Of a stretch of 64,000 nt of DNA, positions 1-11,900 are shown one piece after another; positions within the stretch are counted from its first letter, which is position 1; each line of letters opens with the position of its first letter. The DNA lies in assembly GCF_022539505.1 (NCBI RefSeq), contig NC_061513.1:353133696-353197695 (forward strand), written 5' to 3'. Origin of the DNA: Lolium rigidum. Its lineage: Eukaryota > Streptophyta > Magnoliopsida > Poales > Poaceae. Both the position numbers and the translations under genes were made by a program. The notes under the pieces are model-generated. The model made no database searches, had not been told where the DNA came from, and saw only the letters and a list, made by a program, of their open reading frames with translations.

Positions 1-92
1 ATGATAAAAACTCTACAAAACAATACGAGGCTAGATTTCATGTTTTAAAATATACTACAATGTCTAGCATAATTTTTAAAAATAAAAATAAA

Positions 93-165
93 ATCGGATG
101 GAGCGGGGGTTTGAACTCATGACCAAGAATTGGGAAGCAAAGGCTTCATCCACTTGAGCTACCAT
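93..165 (-). other. tRNA-like / SINE-like remnant
   Basis: On the minus strand a TAGCTCAAGTGG block fits an RNA polymerase III A box. About 40 bases later GAGTTCAAACC resembles a B box, followed by an AT-rich tail. The T-arm does not pair properly and no cloverleaf closes, so it is not a working tRNA gene. It may be the head of a tRNA-derived SINE or a tRNA pseudogene. Chance resemblance is possible. Confidence 0.3.
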
Positions 166-170
166 AGTGT

Positions 171-394
171 TATGTTATCTCTAGACACTAGATCATGTAG
201 GCGCGCGTTGCCGCGCCCGTCCTAAAGAACGGTCATTTTTTATGAAATTTTGAAAATGTATTAGTCCCTCCATTCACTAATATATGTTATCTCTAGACAC
301 TAGATCATGTAGGCGCGCGTTGCCGCGCCCGTCCTAAAGAACGGTCATTTTTTATGAAATTTTGAAAATGTATTAGTCCCTCCATTCACTAATA
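171..394. repeat. 112-bp tandem duplication of a Helitron 3' end
   Basis: Unit 1 (171-282) and unit 2 (283-394) are essentially identical. Each contains the GGCGCGCGTTGCCGCGCC hairpin, the CTAG terminus eight bases from it (188-191 and 300-303), and the first bases of the adjoining MITE. The unit therefore includes the whole 3' terminal signal of the minus-strand Helitron. Confidence 0.85.
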
Positions 395-527
395 TAAAAC
401 TCTTTAGCATTTTGTAGATTCACTCATTTTGGTTTATATCTATTTTATTTTTGGTTTGTAGATTCACTGCATCTAGTTCACTTTCATTTGTCTAAATGGT
501 CTTATATTTGTGATCAGAGGGAGTAGA
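376..527. mobile_element. Stowaway/Mariner-like MITE
   Basis: About 150 bp bounded by TAGTCCCTCCATTCACTAATAT and, inverted, by a GATCAGAGGGAGTA end. The inner TATAAGAC-type motifs also match in inverted orientation, and TA flanks both ends. This is the grass Stowaway layout. The left end was copied into the preceding 112-bp duplication. Confidence 0.6.
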
Positions 528-1953
528 TTTTAACATGTTTTGAAGTGTTGGCCAAGTGCAGGATGGGAATGTACACTACGCAAATTGCTGCTTAGTTAGG
601 TGAACCGTTGTGTTGCTCATAGTAAAAGAAAAGATGCTAGTGATTTGATTCGGCATCGCTTGTATTTTACATGTGCCGGAATGGTTGGTTTGCCACGACC
701 TGTCACATCATAGTGTGTCCATCGCTTGAGTTTTCCATCCAGCCTAATGTTTTCCATTGATGTGACCATGTACAGGATTTTGCTTCTTATCCCAAATACC
801 GCCATCCATGATCTCTCTGAACAATAAAGTAGCATTGTAATGTTATAAAAGATACTTAACTGCAACACAGTGAAAGACAGAGTGTTGGTTTCTAGATTGG
901 GGCTTCACCTGTACTAATAATGGAAAAAAACAGAAGGAATTCATTGAAGGAAGGGAGGATACATGAGTAGAGTATAGGCCTGGTACCGTATTGCCCATTG
1001 TCGAATGCACATGTTGTATATAAATAGAGGTCTGGCATATGAGAAGGTTGGCTAATTGTACCATGATTGTTGTTGTGCATGTGTATTTATAAGACAACAA
1101 TTATTACCTTTGAGCTCGAAAGTGTAACTGAAGAAGAAAATTACTCTTCGTTTTACATCTTCCTTATTTATGTTCTTAGTTCTTATCCAAGGAGAAATGG
1201 CTTTTGAACCACATATGTACCTGCATGAAAACACTTGAAATCAAAAGAAAAAAAACATGACTAAATCATTACATCTATTAGGACATCTATACGCAGTTTA
1301 CATATCTTATTAGAACAACAACTATGTGAAAAGAACTAATGGCTCTTCAGTATTCGGTGCAGTAATAAAGTTCTGATGTAATAGATTTACCACTAATTGG
1401 TGAAGGTTAAACAAGAAAATCTAAATTAAATCCTTTCATATTGATACAGGTTTATTGGCAGTGGAGGAGCATTTGCTCATATTTACTTCAAGCTTTTCAT
1501 CCTTTCAACAATTCAGAAAGCATAGCCTCGTCGTGAAACTGAAAACTAAGAAATTTTGCAAAAGCTTAAACTTAATAGAAAATGGAAGAACTAAAGGTTT
1601 GCAAGATATGATAAATTTCACTTGCATATGCGCATCTATATGTAATATTTGTAGTTGTCTTGCAAAACACTGCATAATCAAAAAAGAAATTCCATTAAGT
1701 ACTTGATTTGCAGTCTAGTTTAAAAGATAATTACAAAACACAAATGAAGTTGAAGGATATTTGGCCAATATACAGATGTACTATTAGTGGATAATTTTTA
1801 CATAGTACTACTCAATGCTCTAGTAAGTTATTTTTATTTAATTGAGCTTTAGCATGGCAGCCCAATAAAAGTGGTACACCAGGTAGCTCATGTCTATCCT
1901 TGAAATTAGGGACAGATGGTGGTGCAAGGCAACTCACCTTCCAATCATACATC

Positions 1954-2056
1954 CATAGAGCAGCTAAGAAATTTTCGAATTGCCTATCCTGGAAAGGCAA
2001 ACATTCTATATTAGGGTCAAGAACCATAATGAAACTTGTCTTAGTAGAAAAAACCA
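1954..2056 (-). pseudogene. Exon-like island inside Helitron 1
   Basis: An open minus-strand stretch with coding-like composition (residues such as VLDPNIECLPFQDRQ and ALWMYDWK) stops at AAG followed by a consensus GTGAGT donor. It looks like an internal exon of a captured gene. I do not recognise the protein. Helitrons of grasses often carry captured exons, which fits, but a single exon of about 34 residues is weak evidence. Confidence 0.3.
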
Positions 2057-3284
2057 TTCAGTTACTTGAGGAAGTAATTAAATAGGACAAAATAAGAAAA
2101 AAGATGAAGAGCTGTATGCGTCAAATTTCAGAAAAGTGGCAGTACAATTAGAGTTAAATAATGTACTAAAGGTGCTGACCGCTCATCCATTACTTAAAAT
2201 AAATTTCTCAAGAAGTTTGTGCCTCAACATTATCTTGGTGCTGACGGCTCATCCAGATCTGACCTAAGAGCTTGAGAGCAATAGAAGTACTTTCATACAA
2301 TATCACGATTCTTCTCATTTAATGTCCCAGGCCAGGTTCTGACGTTATTTGTCCGCAATTGCTCCAGAATCATCCTAATTTCAACCCCATAATCCAGCTA
2401 AGGCAACTGGAAATTGGAGAGCAACTTTCGAAATTGTGTGGTGGCCTGCAGCTGCACATCTCCGTTCTCCAAGAGCGCTGCCTGCATCATCGCTACCCTG
2501 CCGCTACAGGAGATCAAATATCCAAAAAAAGCCAGATCGAGAAATTCCCTCAATTGAGGCCCGACAAACATACAGGACCAAGAGAAAAAACAAGGGCCAG
2601 GAGGTGGACCTTTTCTAGAGCGCCGAGAAGTGGCCCATCTGCGTGAGACACCGGCGGCAGTAGCAAGAATGCCATCGCATCGCTTCTTTAGAGGTTTGCC
2701 TTGCCGGTGCTGGCCGTCCTCCGCATCCACGGCGACCTTGTAGAGCAAGGGAGAGTTTGAGGAAACTGGGAAATTTATAGAGCAGGAGATACATTAGGGA
2801 GTAAATTACCATCATCAGTCGCCGCCGATGATTTACCCACGATTTCAGCCATTAGTGCTTTTGTAGAAACTGAAAATTAACACGCGAGGCGCTCTCGCTT
2901 TCGCATCAGCTCATCACCATCAATGACGACGAGCGAGGCATCAGCTAAGGGGGCTCGATCCCTGCCGCATCAGCTCCTCCATCTACCGGGCCGCGTCCAA
3001 TTTGACGTGCAAAGAGCATCGGGTAGGACGTACAGCCGCTCGCCACATTGTGGGGATTAGGCCCGTTAGAGTGTTTCGAGGCCCAAGAAATGTGGTCAGG
3101 CCTAAGTCCATGAGGGGAGTAGCAGCCCAGCAACGAAAGAAGGCCTTTTTAACGCCATGTATACCGGATCGGGAACGCTAAGCAGTTTTTAGCCGTTAGA
3201 TCGTCTAATCGAACGGCTAATAGCGTCAAATCGCTGTGGAATGGCCCCAGTGGTTCCATTTTACTGTTTACTAATACATTATAT

Positions 3285-3415
3285 ATAAATAGTAGTGTGG
3301 CGCCCTTCGCATGCACGCACGTGTATGCCACGCAGGCATAATTTGTGGCGCCGATCGCATGGGCGCCACACAGTGAAGTGTGGCGCCCTTCGCATAGGCG
3401 CCACACAAAAGGGTT
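3285..3415. repeat. Inverted GGCGCC(ACAC) motif cluster
   Basis: GTGTGGCGCCCTTCGCAT and its inverse GGCGCCACAC occur several times in 130 bp, separated by 20-40 bases. They form potential hairpins and resemble subterminal repeats of a DNA transposon. No matching terminal inverted repeats were found. The rest of 3273-3540 holds nothing recognisable. Confidence 0.5.
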
Positions 3416-3545
3416 AGCGGAGTGAAATAGTTTCGTCAGAGGGTCATTTTGTGCAATACTTTGACTAAAAGGTTATTTTTGTGAAAATCGCCTCACATAG
3501 AAGGTTCAGCAGCAGTGGGGTCCGTCGGCTAGGGGCATGCTGAAA

Positions 3546-4490
3546 CTAAATGTTTTTTTTGAAACAGAAGGTGGTATTCCATTAAAAAGACACGTGACGG
3601 GTACAAATTGCATACATGCCCTTTACAACACTCGCCCTAAAGAACCTAGTATTTGAGGATAGGCCTGCAAATTCACAAAACAGACCCCAAAACAATAGTT
3701 GAAAAAGCAATCAGGTCCTGAAGCTTCACCGCCACCGCTCGCTGGCATCCTCGAAGCGTCGTCGCCGAGGAACGGAGAGAAGTTGCTCGAACTCTTCCTT
3801 CCGGCGAAAACCCGCCTCCGCTGGCTACCTCCAAGCCACCAGGAACGAATCACTTGGCTGCGAGGAGGCGTCGAGCTCCAACAGGGACAGGGAGAAGCCT
3901 CCGTCACGGAGGTTGAGTAACAGCCGCCTTGTCGGCTGTAGATCGCAGCGGCCATGGTGCCGACTGCGTAGTTGCGCTTGTAGAAGAACCACTTGAGATA
4001 GAGATGGCGCCGCCTGGTCGAAAACACCGCATCGCCCCTTCTTCTCCCCTCGCCTCCATGGCCGGACAGAGAAAGAGATAGAGCTGTGTAGCCCTTCAGC
4101 AGATAGCACCAGCTAGCCCTACTAGCTCCATTCTTTGCAGGGGAAGGCAAGCCAGTTCCCCCCTCACCACCATGGCCGGTCGGGGAGCAAAGCTTGCTGA
4201 GACCTTGTACACCGCCGTGCTTCTCCCCCTGCCGCCACGGCCAGCCAGGAGGAGCAGGGCAGTCATCGAGCACCTGCAAAGAAGAAGACATCTACTGGGC
4301 CCTTTATTAGGGAGACGGTGGTTTCCCTCAGCATCTTCAGCTCCTGCCATCGGAGCAACCAGAGAAGAGAGAGAGACCCTAAAGCATACAAGATCTGGGC
4401 GCCAAGACCTGCTTCTCGCCTCCAACTACCGGGCAAAAAGCCTACCAGTGGCACATGGCCAACACTACTAACTACCCTAGCTACTCAGCC
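3546..4490 (-). mobile_element. GC-rich retroposon (LINE-like 3' end), minus strand
   Basis: The minus strand ends in a CTTTTTAATGGAATACC-type segment, then CTGTTTC and an A-run, as grass LINE 3' ends do. The upstream 900 bp is GC-rich with overlapping open frames in several phases but no RT or endonuclease motif. It is best read as a 5'-truncated or internally deleted LINE-like copy. The long open frames here are composition effects. Confidence 0.4.
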
Positions 4491-4557
4491 CCCCCCCCTT
4501 CTCCATCTCCGGCCGGCAGCGCCGTCGGGTAGGAGTCGGGGGCGACCCGGTAAAGGT

Positions 4558-5820
4558 TGTTGAAAGGATCGTATGCCGCAACTAGAGGGGGGGTGAATAG
4601 GTGCTAACCAATTTTTAGTTCTTTTTCAATTTAGGCTTGACACAAAGGTAAATTCTCTAGATATGCAACTAAGTGAATTTACCTATATGACAAGATAAGC
4701 AACTAAGCAAGATATAGCTACGCAATAGAAGAGATAGAATAGGATAGAGGTAACCGAGAGTGGAGCACGCGATCACACGGAGATGATTCCCGTAGTTCCC
4801 TTCCTTTGCAAGAAGGTACGTCTACGTTTGGAGGAGTGTGGTTGCTACGAAAGCCAAACCAACAGCCACGAAGGCTTCACTCAGATCTCCGGTGAGCAAC
4901 GCCACGCCTAGCCCACTTCCACTAAGGGATTTCCTCGAGGCGGAAACTGGGCCTTTACAAGGTTCTTGGGGCACACATCCACAACTGAATTGGAGGCTCC
5001 CAAATCTGTAACAATATAACAATCAACAACAACACATCAACACAAATCAACTAGGGAACCAAATAGGAACACTAGCATGAGATCCCTCAAAAAAATGAGG
5101 GGGAAATGAAAAACGCTTCGGTGAGGATGTAGATCGGTGTCTTCTCCTTCGAATCTCCAAAGATCAAGAGCTTTGGTTGGGAGAGAAAGGAGATCTTGCA
5201 AATCTTGTGTTCTTGAGGTGGCTCTAATGGAGGTGAAGCTTGGCAGATTTCTTGTGCAATGATTGAGCAAAGGAGGAAGGAAGAAGAAGAGGGGTATAAA
5301 TACCCCTCCCCAAAATCCAGCCGTTGGGGCTTCCGGGGGGCCGGATATTCCGGCCTAAGTAAGGGCCGGATAATCCGCCCCCCCGGATAATCCGGCCTCA
5401 GGTACAAAACCGGGAGAATGTCCGGCCAAATATCCGGCCTCTATCCAGACTTGCTTTTCTTCAGGTCCTTAGCCATTTTCGAGGGGGCCGGATATTTCGG
5501 AAATGTCCGGCCCGGATAATCCGGTCTTGGGACAAAACCGGGACAATATCCGGGCAAATATTCGGCCCCTATCCAGAAGCATACTGAGCCGCAAATCCTC
5601 AAGTCCTTAGCCGAAAAACTGGGGGCCAGATATTTTAGAAATATCCGGCCCGGATTATCCGGCCTGATGATCTTTTTGCTGCTTCTTTTTTACGGAACTG
5701 ACCACATCCAACACACATACAAATGTATCTATATAATCCCTGTACCACTTAAACAAACATTAGTGTATGACATACATTGACATCAAACACACGAAACATA
5801 ATATGAGAGATGTTCTTTCA
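4558..5820 (-). repeat. Copia 3' LTR (about 1263 bp)
   Basis: On the plus strand it starts TGTTGAAAGGATCG and ends GATGTTCTTTCA, so both minus-strand ends are TG...CA with a short imperfect inverted repeat (TGAAAG/CTTTCA). A minus-strand polypurine tract (AAAAAAGGGGAGA) abuts it at 5821-5835. Positions 5330-5660 contain many CCGGATAATCCGG-like palindromes. Confidence 0.7.
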
Positions 5821-6375
5821 ATCTCCCCTTTTTTGGTGTTTGATGACAATATACGGATTTGCAAGAGAATCACTATAGAGACAAGCATGATGGCAAAGCA
5901 TAGAGGCACTCCCCCTACATGTGTGCATATAAGTACATATAAGTAATTTGCATTTGAATACAAATACACAACACATAGGAGCGAGGTGCCTCAACACAAG
6001 AGGTATCCAACATGAGCTCTAACAAGAGACATAGACATGTATGAAGTTGAGATAGGATGCTAGAAATCATACCCATGTGTAGATATATAATACGGAGATA
6101 TAGCATCACACATAATATAATAGCCTTGATCTCAACATATAGAAATCCGAAAACCATAACAATGTCTCACACCACATAGCACATAGTTTTAAACGGAACA
6201 CACCACAAACCAAATAGTTCAAATAAGCGGGAACACAAGCAATAGAAGAAAGATAAACGCACATGTTTGTGCCCAAACCATGCAAATCCCCGAGAGTCCT
6301 AATAGAACACTTCTCCCCCTTTGGCATCGAGACGCCAAAAAGGGGACAAGCGCGATGCTACTCGCCCCATGGAGA
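5821..6375 (-). other. Copia 3' untranslated region with polypurine tract
   Basis: Between the stop of the extra ORF (6376) and the LTR lies AT-rich non-coding DNA with a purine tract next to the LTR. A second purine-rich minus-strand block is at about 6303-6318. No credible gene is present. Confidence 0.5.
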
Positions 6376-7425
6376 TCACTCGGAGCCATCTTCATTGTCG
6401 GACTGGTACTCCTCTTCTTCTTCTTCTTCTTCATCAGTGTCAGGGGCATCCGGAGAGCGGCGAGTGAGGTTGGACCTTTGAATGCAATCATCAAGATCAC
6501 TCCACGGAACCTGTGCAGAATGCCACCCACTGTAACCCAGGTGAACCGGAGGCCGAGGCGGTGGTCCTTGCTCACCACCGAGCTTGTGCAGAATAACCGC
6601 CCGAGTATGCTTAATCTCGGAACGCTCTCGGCTGGCCGCATAGTTCTCCTTATGGATCTCAATGTTCATGCAAAGGATGTGACGCTGAAACCAACTAAGC
6701 CTGCTCACTTGTTTCTTCATAGCCGGGAGGTCAGGATGGCGAGCAGGAGCAAAACCACTAGAACGAGCATCACCCATGAAGGAGTCAGGTGCAGGTGCAG
6801 CAGAAGAGACTGGCTTAAGCTTGTAAGCCTTCTTGACAGAGTGCTTCATCAATGGGTACCCGCTCAAGTCTTCACCACCCAAGGCCACAGTGTTGTTGAT
6901 GAGGAGCTGGATATATGGTGCATAAGGTATGGTGGTCCGGGAGACCATGGCATCATGAATCTCATTGAAGATGAAGTCCATGACATCAATAGTGTAGTTA
7001 CGTTCCTCATTAGCATCACGAGCACACCTAAAGCTGAGGTGCATAAGATCCACAAGTGTTCCCCGGAGTGCATCATTGTTACCACCACTTGGAGAGATGG
7101 TGGCCCGAAAGAACCTGAGTAACTGACCATAGATGGGAAGCAGCCCCTTGGAAGAACCAACTTTTCCAGCTGAGGTATAGAGATCAAACAACACACTCTT
7201 ATCTGTCCTCTGTGGTCCATGGAGACGACGACCTCCTCCTGCAGGAACTCCAAGAATACCAGCAAAACGGCACAAGGTGGCCCTACAGTGAGTGGAGCCA
7301 GTCATCCATTCCATAGTGCGTTCCTCATCTTTCTGGATGGCCAAAGTGGCAAAGAATTGCTTCACCAACTCTGGACTATAGTCACATTGAATCTTCATGA
7401 TATCCTTCAAGCCCATCCTGTCAGC
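6376..7425 (-). pseudogene. Extra (env-position) ORF of the Copia element, C-terminal part
   Basis: A long minus-strand frame of about 350 codons ends in an acidic tail (eight Glu in a row near the C terminus, from the TTC microsatellite at 6403-6435). The body has no RT, integrase or protease motifs. It resembles the group annotated as 'putative plant transposon protein' in plant Copia elements, but I give no function. Only the position, downstream of pol, is env-like; no signal peptide or membrane segment is evident. Its N-terminal part lies at 17065-17413, on the other side of the Gypsy insertion, and the two halves are in the same frame apart from the target site duplication. Codons 5' of 7425 in the apparent ORF are LTR sequence. 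Confidence 0.65.
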
Positions 7426-7832
7426 TGACATGGGCATACCCTTCGGATACCCATTATTAGTATACCTGGCTCTGCCCAATATGGAGAAGACCAAATATGG
7501 AGAAGGCCCAACAAGGCAACCCGAAGAAGTAGTCGACTAGGACTCTTGTAAAACCCTAGGCTGGTTGCATATATAAAGCTAGCCAGGGCACCCGAAATAG
7601 GGGGACAACAGATAGACAGAATATAGACAACATAGCTCCGCCTACGGCAGCACCCTGTAAACACATCTATGATCATATACTGGATTGCTAGCAGCATGTA
7701 GGGATCCTCCACCGAGGGGACCCGAAGCTGGGTACATCGTGTGCCTAATCTCGCTCCCGGAATCTCCATCGTCGCTCTCTCCCAAAACCCAAGTCTACAA
7801 TACGTAGGCATTGGCGAGGTGATCCCTCGTCA
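7426..7832 (+). repeat. 5' LTR of the 7.4-17.1 kb element
   Basis: 407 bp, TG...CA ends, a TATATAAA box near 7570, almost identical to 16658-17064. The adjoining 7833-8993 is leader: a primer-binding-like site and non-coding DNA with CTCGGGGGC motifs, no gag frame. Confidence 0.9.
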
Positions 7833-8993
7833 ATTGGCGCCGTCTGTGGGAAACGCGACGGTTGGATTTCGTTATCCGGGCGGGATCCAATCACCGAGTT
7901 CGTCATCAACATCTACTCCAATCTACGAGCACAGTCGCACGTTTTCCAAATCAATCGGAAGTCTCCAAAGCTTCATGTCGATGGTTGCTGAGTTGCTGTT
8001 TCCAGGAAACCAAACCGTGGCGTGTTCGATCTAGACAACACCGTACACGGTCAATGGACCAAGTCAGATTTTTTTTCTTTTTTTTAGGCCGCGCTCTCAT
8101 GAGGATCAACGGGGCAGCGTGGTCAAGTGGCAAATTGATTGCCGCAAACAGATTCACAGATTCCTGACTGACCTTCACGCATCTTTATATATCTCTCAAT
8201 CAATTATTTTATTGCAATCTAACCCGTGCGTACATATTGTATGTACATGGTATTTGGAGGATTGATCTGGGAGCACAATCGGAATTATCGGAATAGCCTG
8301 TCTCGCACGTTGGCGGCGGCCGGCGATCACAGTCACGCGATAAATCGTCCGACTGCATTCTTACATTGACTACTCATGGTAAGACGTCATCACCAAACTC
8401 GCTACATCCGGAGGATCTGCCGTCGCAAATTCGCTATCCGACACAAAAATAATCAGGTGCTATATTTCTAATTAAAAAACTATTCGAAATTTATTTGGCC
8501 AAATATTTTTGGCTCGTACCATCGTTTGCTCGCAAGTTTTTTTTGCGCCGTAATATAATTGCAGATCGGAATAAGATTCAATCGGTATACGCCGCGCTCG
8601 AATACGTTGGTTTCGTCGGCTCCATCAACTTCTTCGACCGAACACTACTTCACCGTTATGAACTTACCATCCGATAGAAGTATCATCAGGTGCTATAGTT
8701 TCAGTTCATTACTATTCATAAAAAATTACTTGGTTAAATATTTTTGCTCGTGCTATTATTTGCGCACGGATTTGTGCACTACAATATAACTGCAGATTGA
8801 AACAAAGCTACGACTACTCTGCTCAGTCGGCCGCATCCGCCATCGCGCACGCGTCGTACTCGGGGGCTTGCCTGTTGCGGACCCGACATTGCGCACTCGT
8901 CATGGTCGGGGGCATACTCCTCAAGGATCCACAACATCATTTGACTCCGCCGCACCCGATAAAAAAGCTAAGTGTTCCTCTTTCAAGAATCAA

Positions 8994-11900
8994 CTAGAAC
9001 ATAGAGGCGCGCGTTGCTGCGCCCGTCCATCGAAAAGTAACTAACTGATCATTTGAAAAGGTATCAGCTATAAAAATATTTATTCAGTCTAAATTAGAGA
9101 TACGTTAGATGACACATCGTAACCAATAATGAATCACAAATATCCTATAACAAGCGCACTAACTCGGTAACTTGGTACACCGAGTTAATGTTTAGTATGG
9201 CCTGACACAACCTAAGGACGTAACTTCAATCATAATCTCATAAATTTACCATAGATCTTGTATTATAATGGCTTGAAACAATCTATGATTCTAACCAAGG
9301 TACAGGATTGTCCATCTAGCAGATTTCATTTACAATCAAACACTCGGGTAGGAGTACATGTGAACTCGAAACAATGTCCAATTTTTTATAACAATGTGTC
9401 CTTATTTTGACACAATAAAGTGCAAATGTAGTGCTATCTGGAAAAAAGGTAACACAACACCATTTAAAGACTTCGAGAGACGTTTTTTTTTGCAGCCGTC
9501 TCGGTGGTCATTGTGGCGGACATGTCTACATCATGGGAGCGCACCATGATAAAATGAAATGCAACACATCCATGAATTTCGCTCCAAACCAAAGACGACT
9601 TGCTTTGCTGCATTTCTTGGGCCGGGGCTTTACTTGATTTTGGCGAAAGAAAGGCCATATTATGTTCTGCTGCCTTCCTGTAGCCACATCACAACAACAG
9701 ACCCTGGTTCCTGCCACCTCATGACAATGAGGTAGTATGAAATAAATTTATTTTTCATGATAGATGACAGTAACTATAGGAGCTAAGAAATACACGTACC
9801 CGCACAATAAAGTTCACATATTGAAGAAAACATTCAGAGGCTTTACCATATAAGTCTACAAATCCCCAGAGCACCTTGGAAACCCAACAACAAAAGTGAG
9901 AAACAATATTAAGCCCTGAAGAAGTTTTCTAAGATACAACTGAGACATACATATTAAATTGCATAGTATCAACTAATATATCTCAAGGGTGAAATAGATC
10001 AAAATGTTCCCCACAAGCATAGGCAAAATGAACTATCAACTCAAATGTTTCAGTGGCTGGACAAGGCAAAGATTTCTTATGTAAAAGATAAAAAAGGTAT
10101 GATCAGATATGAACCGATATAAAACTATATTCTAAAGAATTTAGATGTTGCAGTTATAATATGTCTGTCAAAGCACATTTGATATATGTCACATATAATT
10201 AGAAATACAGATGAAACAGTTTAGAGATCAATCATACATGTCTACCAACGGAGAGCTAACAAAGAAATGGTAGACATTAGGGGTAAACCATACCGCAATA
10301 CAATTTGTCTCTGAATACACTGCATTTTTGTTACAGCAAACAACATATATATATTTATAATTATAATCTGATGCCAAGGCCATCGCCCCCATACATCAGT
10401 CATGAAGAACATGAGCGATAGTACCAAGATTTTTGTATCCTATACAGCACATACCCAGAATCATTACCTTAGATATACCTCTAATTTTGGGACCAGTGGC
10501 AGCCGAGGGCTCTGTATGAATTGCAAGATCTAGAAGCCGATAAAAATTATACCATGCAGCAATCCTACCAAATACTAAGTGACAACGAAATCCCACCTCG
10601 TCAATTAAATCAAGGACAAGTGCTCCAGCCCATTGAATTCATGTGCAGATGCTGATCTACTGAAGGTGATGTGATCAAACATGTTTTCAAAGATCATAGA
10701 GTTAACCAGCAAGCTCTTGAACGTGAGAATAAGAAATAAAAAAAACAGTTAAGAATAAGATTGTGTATGCCATAGGGAATATTTTATTCAAAATTATGAA
10801 AATTGCATGTAATTAGCTTACCAGGATCGCTAGGATCGCTTGCATACTGGGGGATGCGGAACGGTAGAACGATGTGGCTCATCTATACGAGAGGAGCGGG
10901 CGCGGACAGATCGGATCTGATGAGGAATTGAAGAACTCTTAAGGAGAATGTTTCTCCCTGTCACCGTGGCCACCACCGCCATGATCCTTGAAAAATAAAA
11001 AGAACAAGATGGAGATAAAAGAGAGAAGGAGAAACCAAAATGCTTGCAAGCTAGGAGAGGGAACTTAGGCATCAAGAACGAAATCACCTAAAAAGAAGGC
11101 ATCAAGAACGAAAGAGATGCAAGATATCGAAAATGAGACACCATTTGGGGTATGGGGATGCAGAGTAGGAAAAGTTTATACCTTGATCGATAGTCAGTCC
11201 AAAAGCATGAGAAGATTTAAAGGTCTCCCTCTCTTTGTCTGACGGAACATAATGAAGCTTAGTCTCTTTGGATGACCAAATTCACCGATGAGCAACAATG
11301 GGAGGTCTCATCGACACTTAAAGGCCAGCACCACAAGAATAACCTTCTGTTTTCCCCATAGCTTGACCACATGTTGCTTGTAATTCTCCATCAGGTTATT
11401 ATACCCTTACAGAGTTACAGAAGGATTTACATCAACCCTTAAGCAAGATGTGAATGATTCTCTGTGTACCTAGGAACCAGAGGGCAATCTGGGTGGTCAG
11501 GGGTTGCGAGCACCTTTAGACAAAGGGATAGGATGAGGTAATCATCTTACTGATCTAGAAGTCATTACCAAATAACACAAGCAGGAAATCTACATGTTTT
11601 TTACCAAAGAACGCAAATAAAAAGGAAAGAATGGTCCACAGATTAAATATAGAATGTTAAAACCTAACAATTGGAGCTAGAAATCCAAGAGATCAATGTG
11701 CAATAATCGAAAATTTGTATCTCCAAGAATATGTAGAAACTTGCAAAAAGGAAAATTTCTAACTGTCTCGATACACACACGGTACATGAGTACATAAGAA
11801 ACCTATGGCCTATGGATGTTGTTTCCTACGAATTAAAGTAAGATGGTACGAACTACACTTATCTTGGAAAATATAACAAGGTATTATAAGAGTGTAGGAT

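Larger units (their letters stand above)
188..3272 (-). mobile_element. Helitron, non-autonomous, minus strand
   Basis: Read on the minus strand, the low-coordinate end has a GC-rich hairpin (GGCGCG...CGCGCC), eight bases, then CTAG followed by T. This is the Helitron 3' pattern (hairpin, CTRR, insertion between A and T). The high-coordinate end, about 2900-3272, is clearly related to 13500-13881, the corresponding end of a second element with the same 3' hairpin. No canonical 5' TC is visible, so that boundary is approximate. There is no RepHel coding region. The interior is AT-rich with one exon-like island (1954-2056). Family assignment is inference from the terminal structure. Confidence 0.55.

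Noticed and set aside
93..165. Functional tRNA gene
   Set aside because: A- and B-box-like blocks are present but T-arm and acceptor stem do not pair.
3623..4291. 222-codon minus-strand frame
   Set aside because: Low-complexity, overlaps other frames, lies in a GC-rich retroposon, no domain recognisable.
6280..7122. 280-codon plus-strand open frame
   Set aside because: It is the antisense shadow of the Copia extra ORF, which has better composition and continues across the Gypsy insertion.
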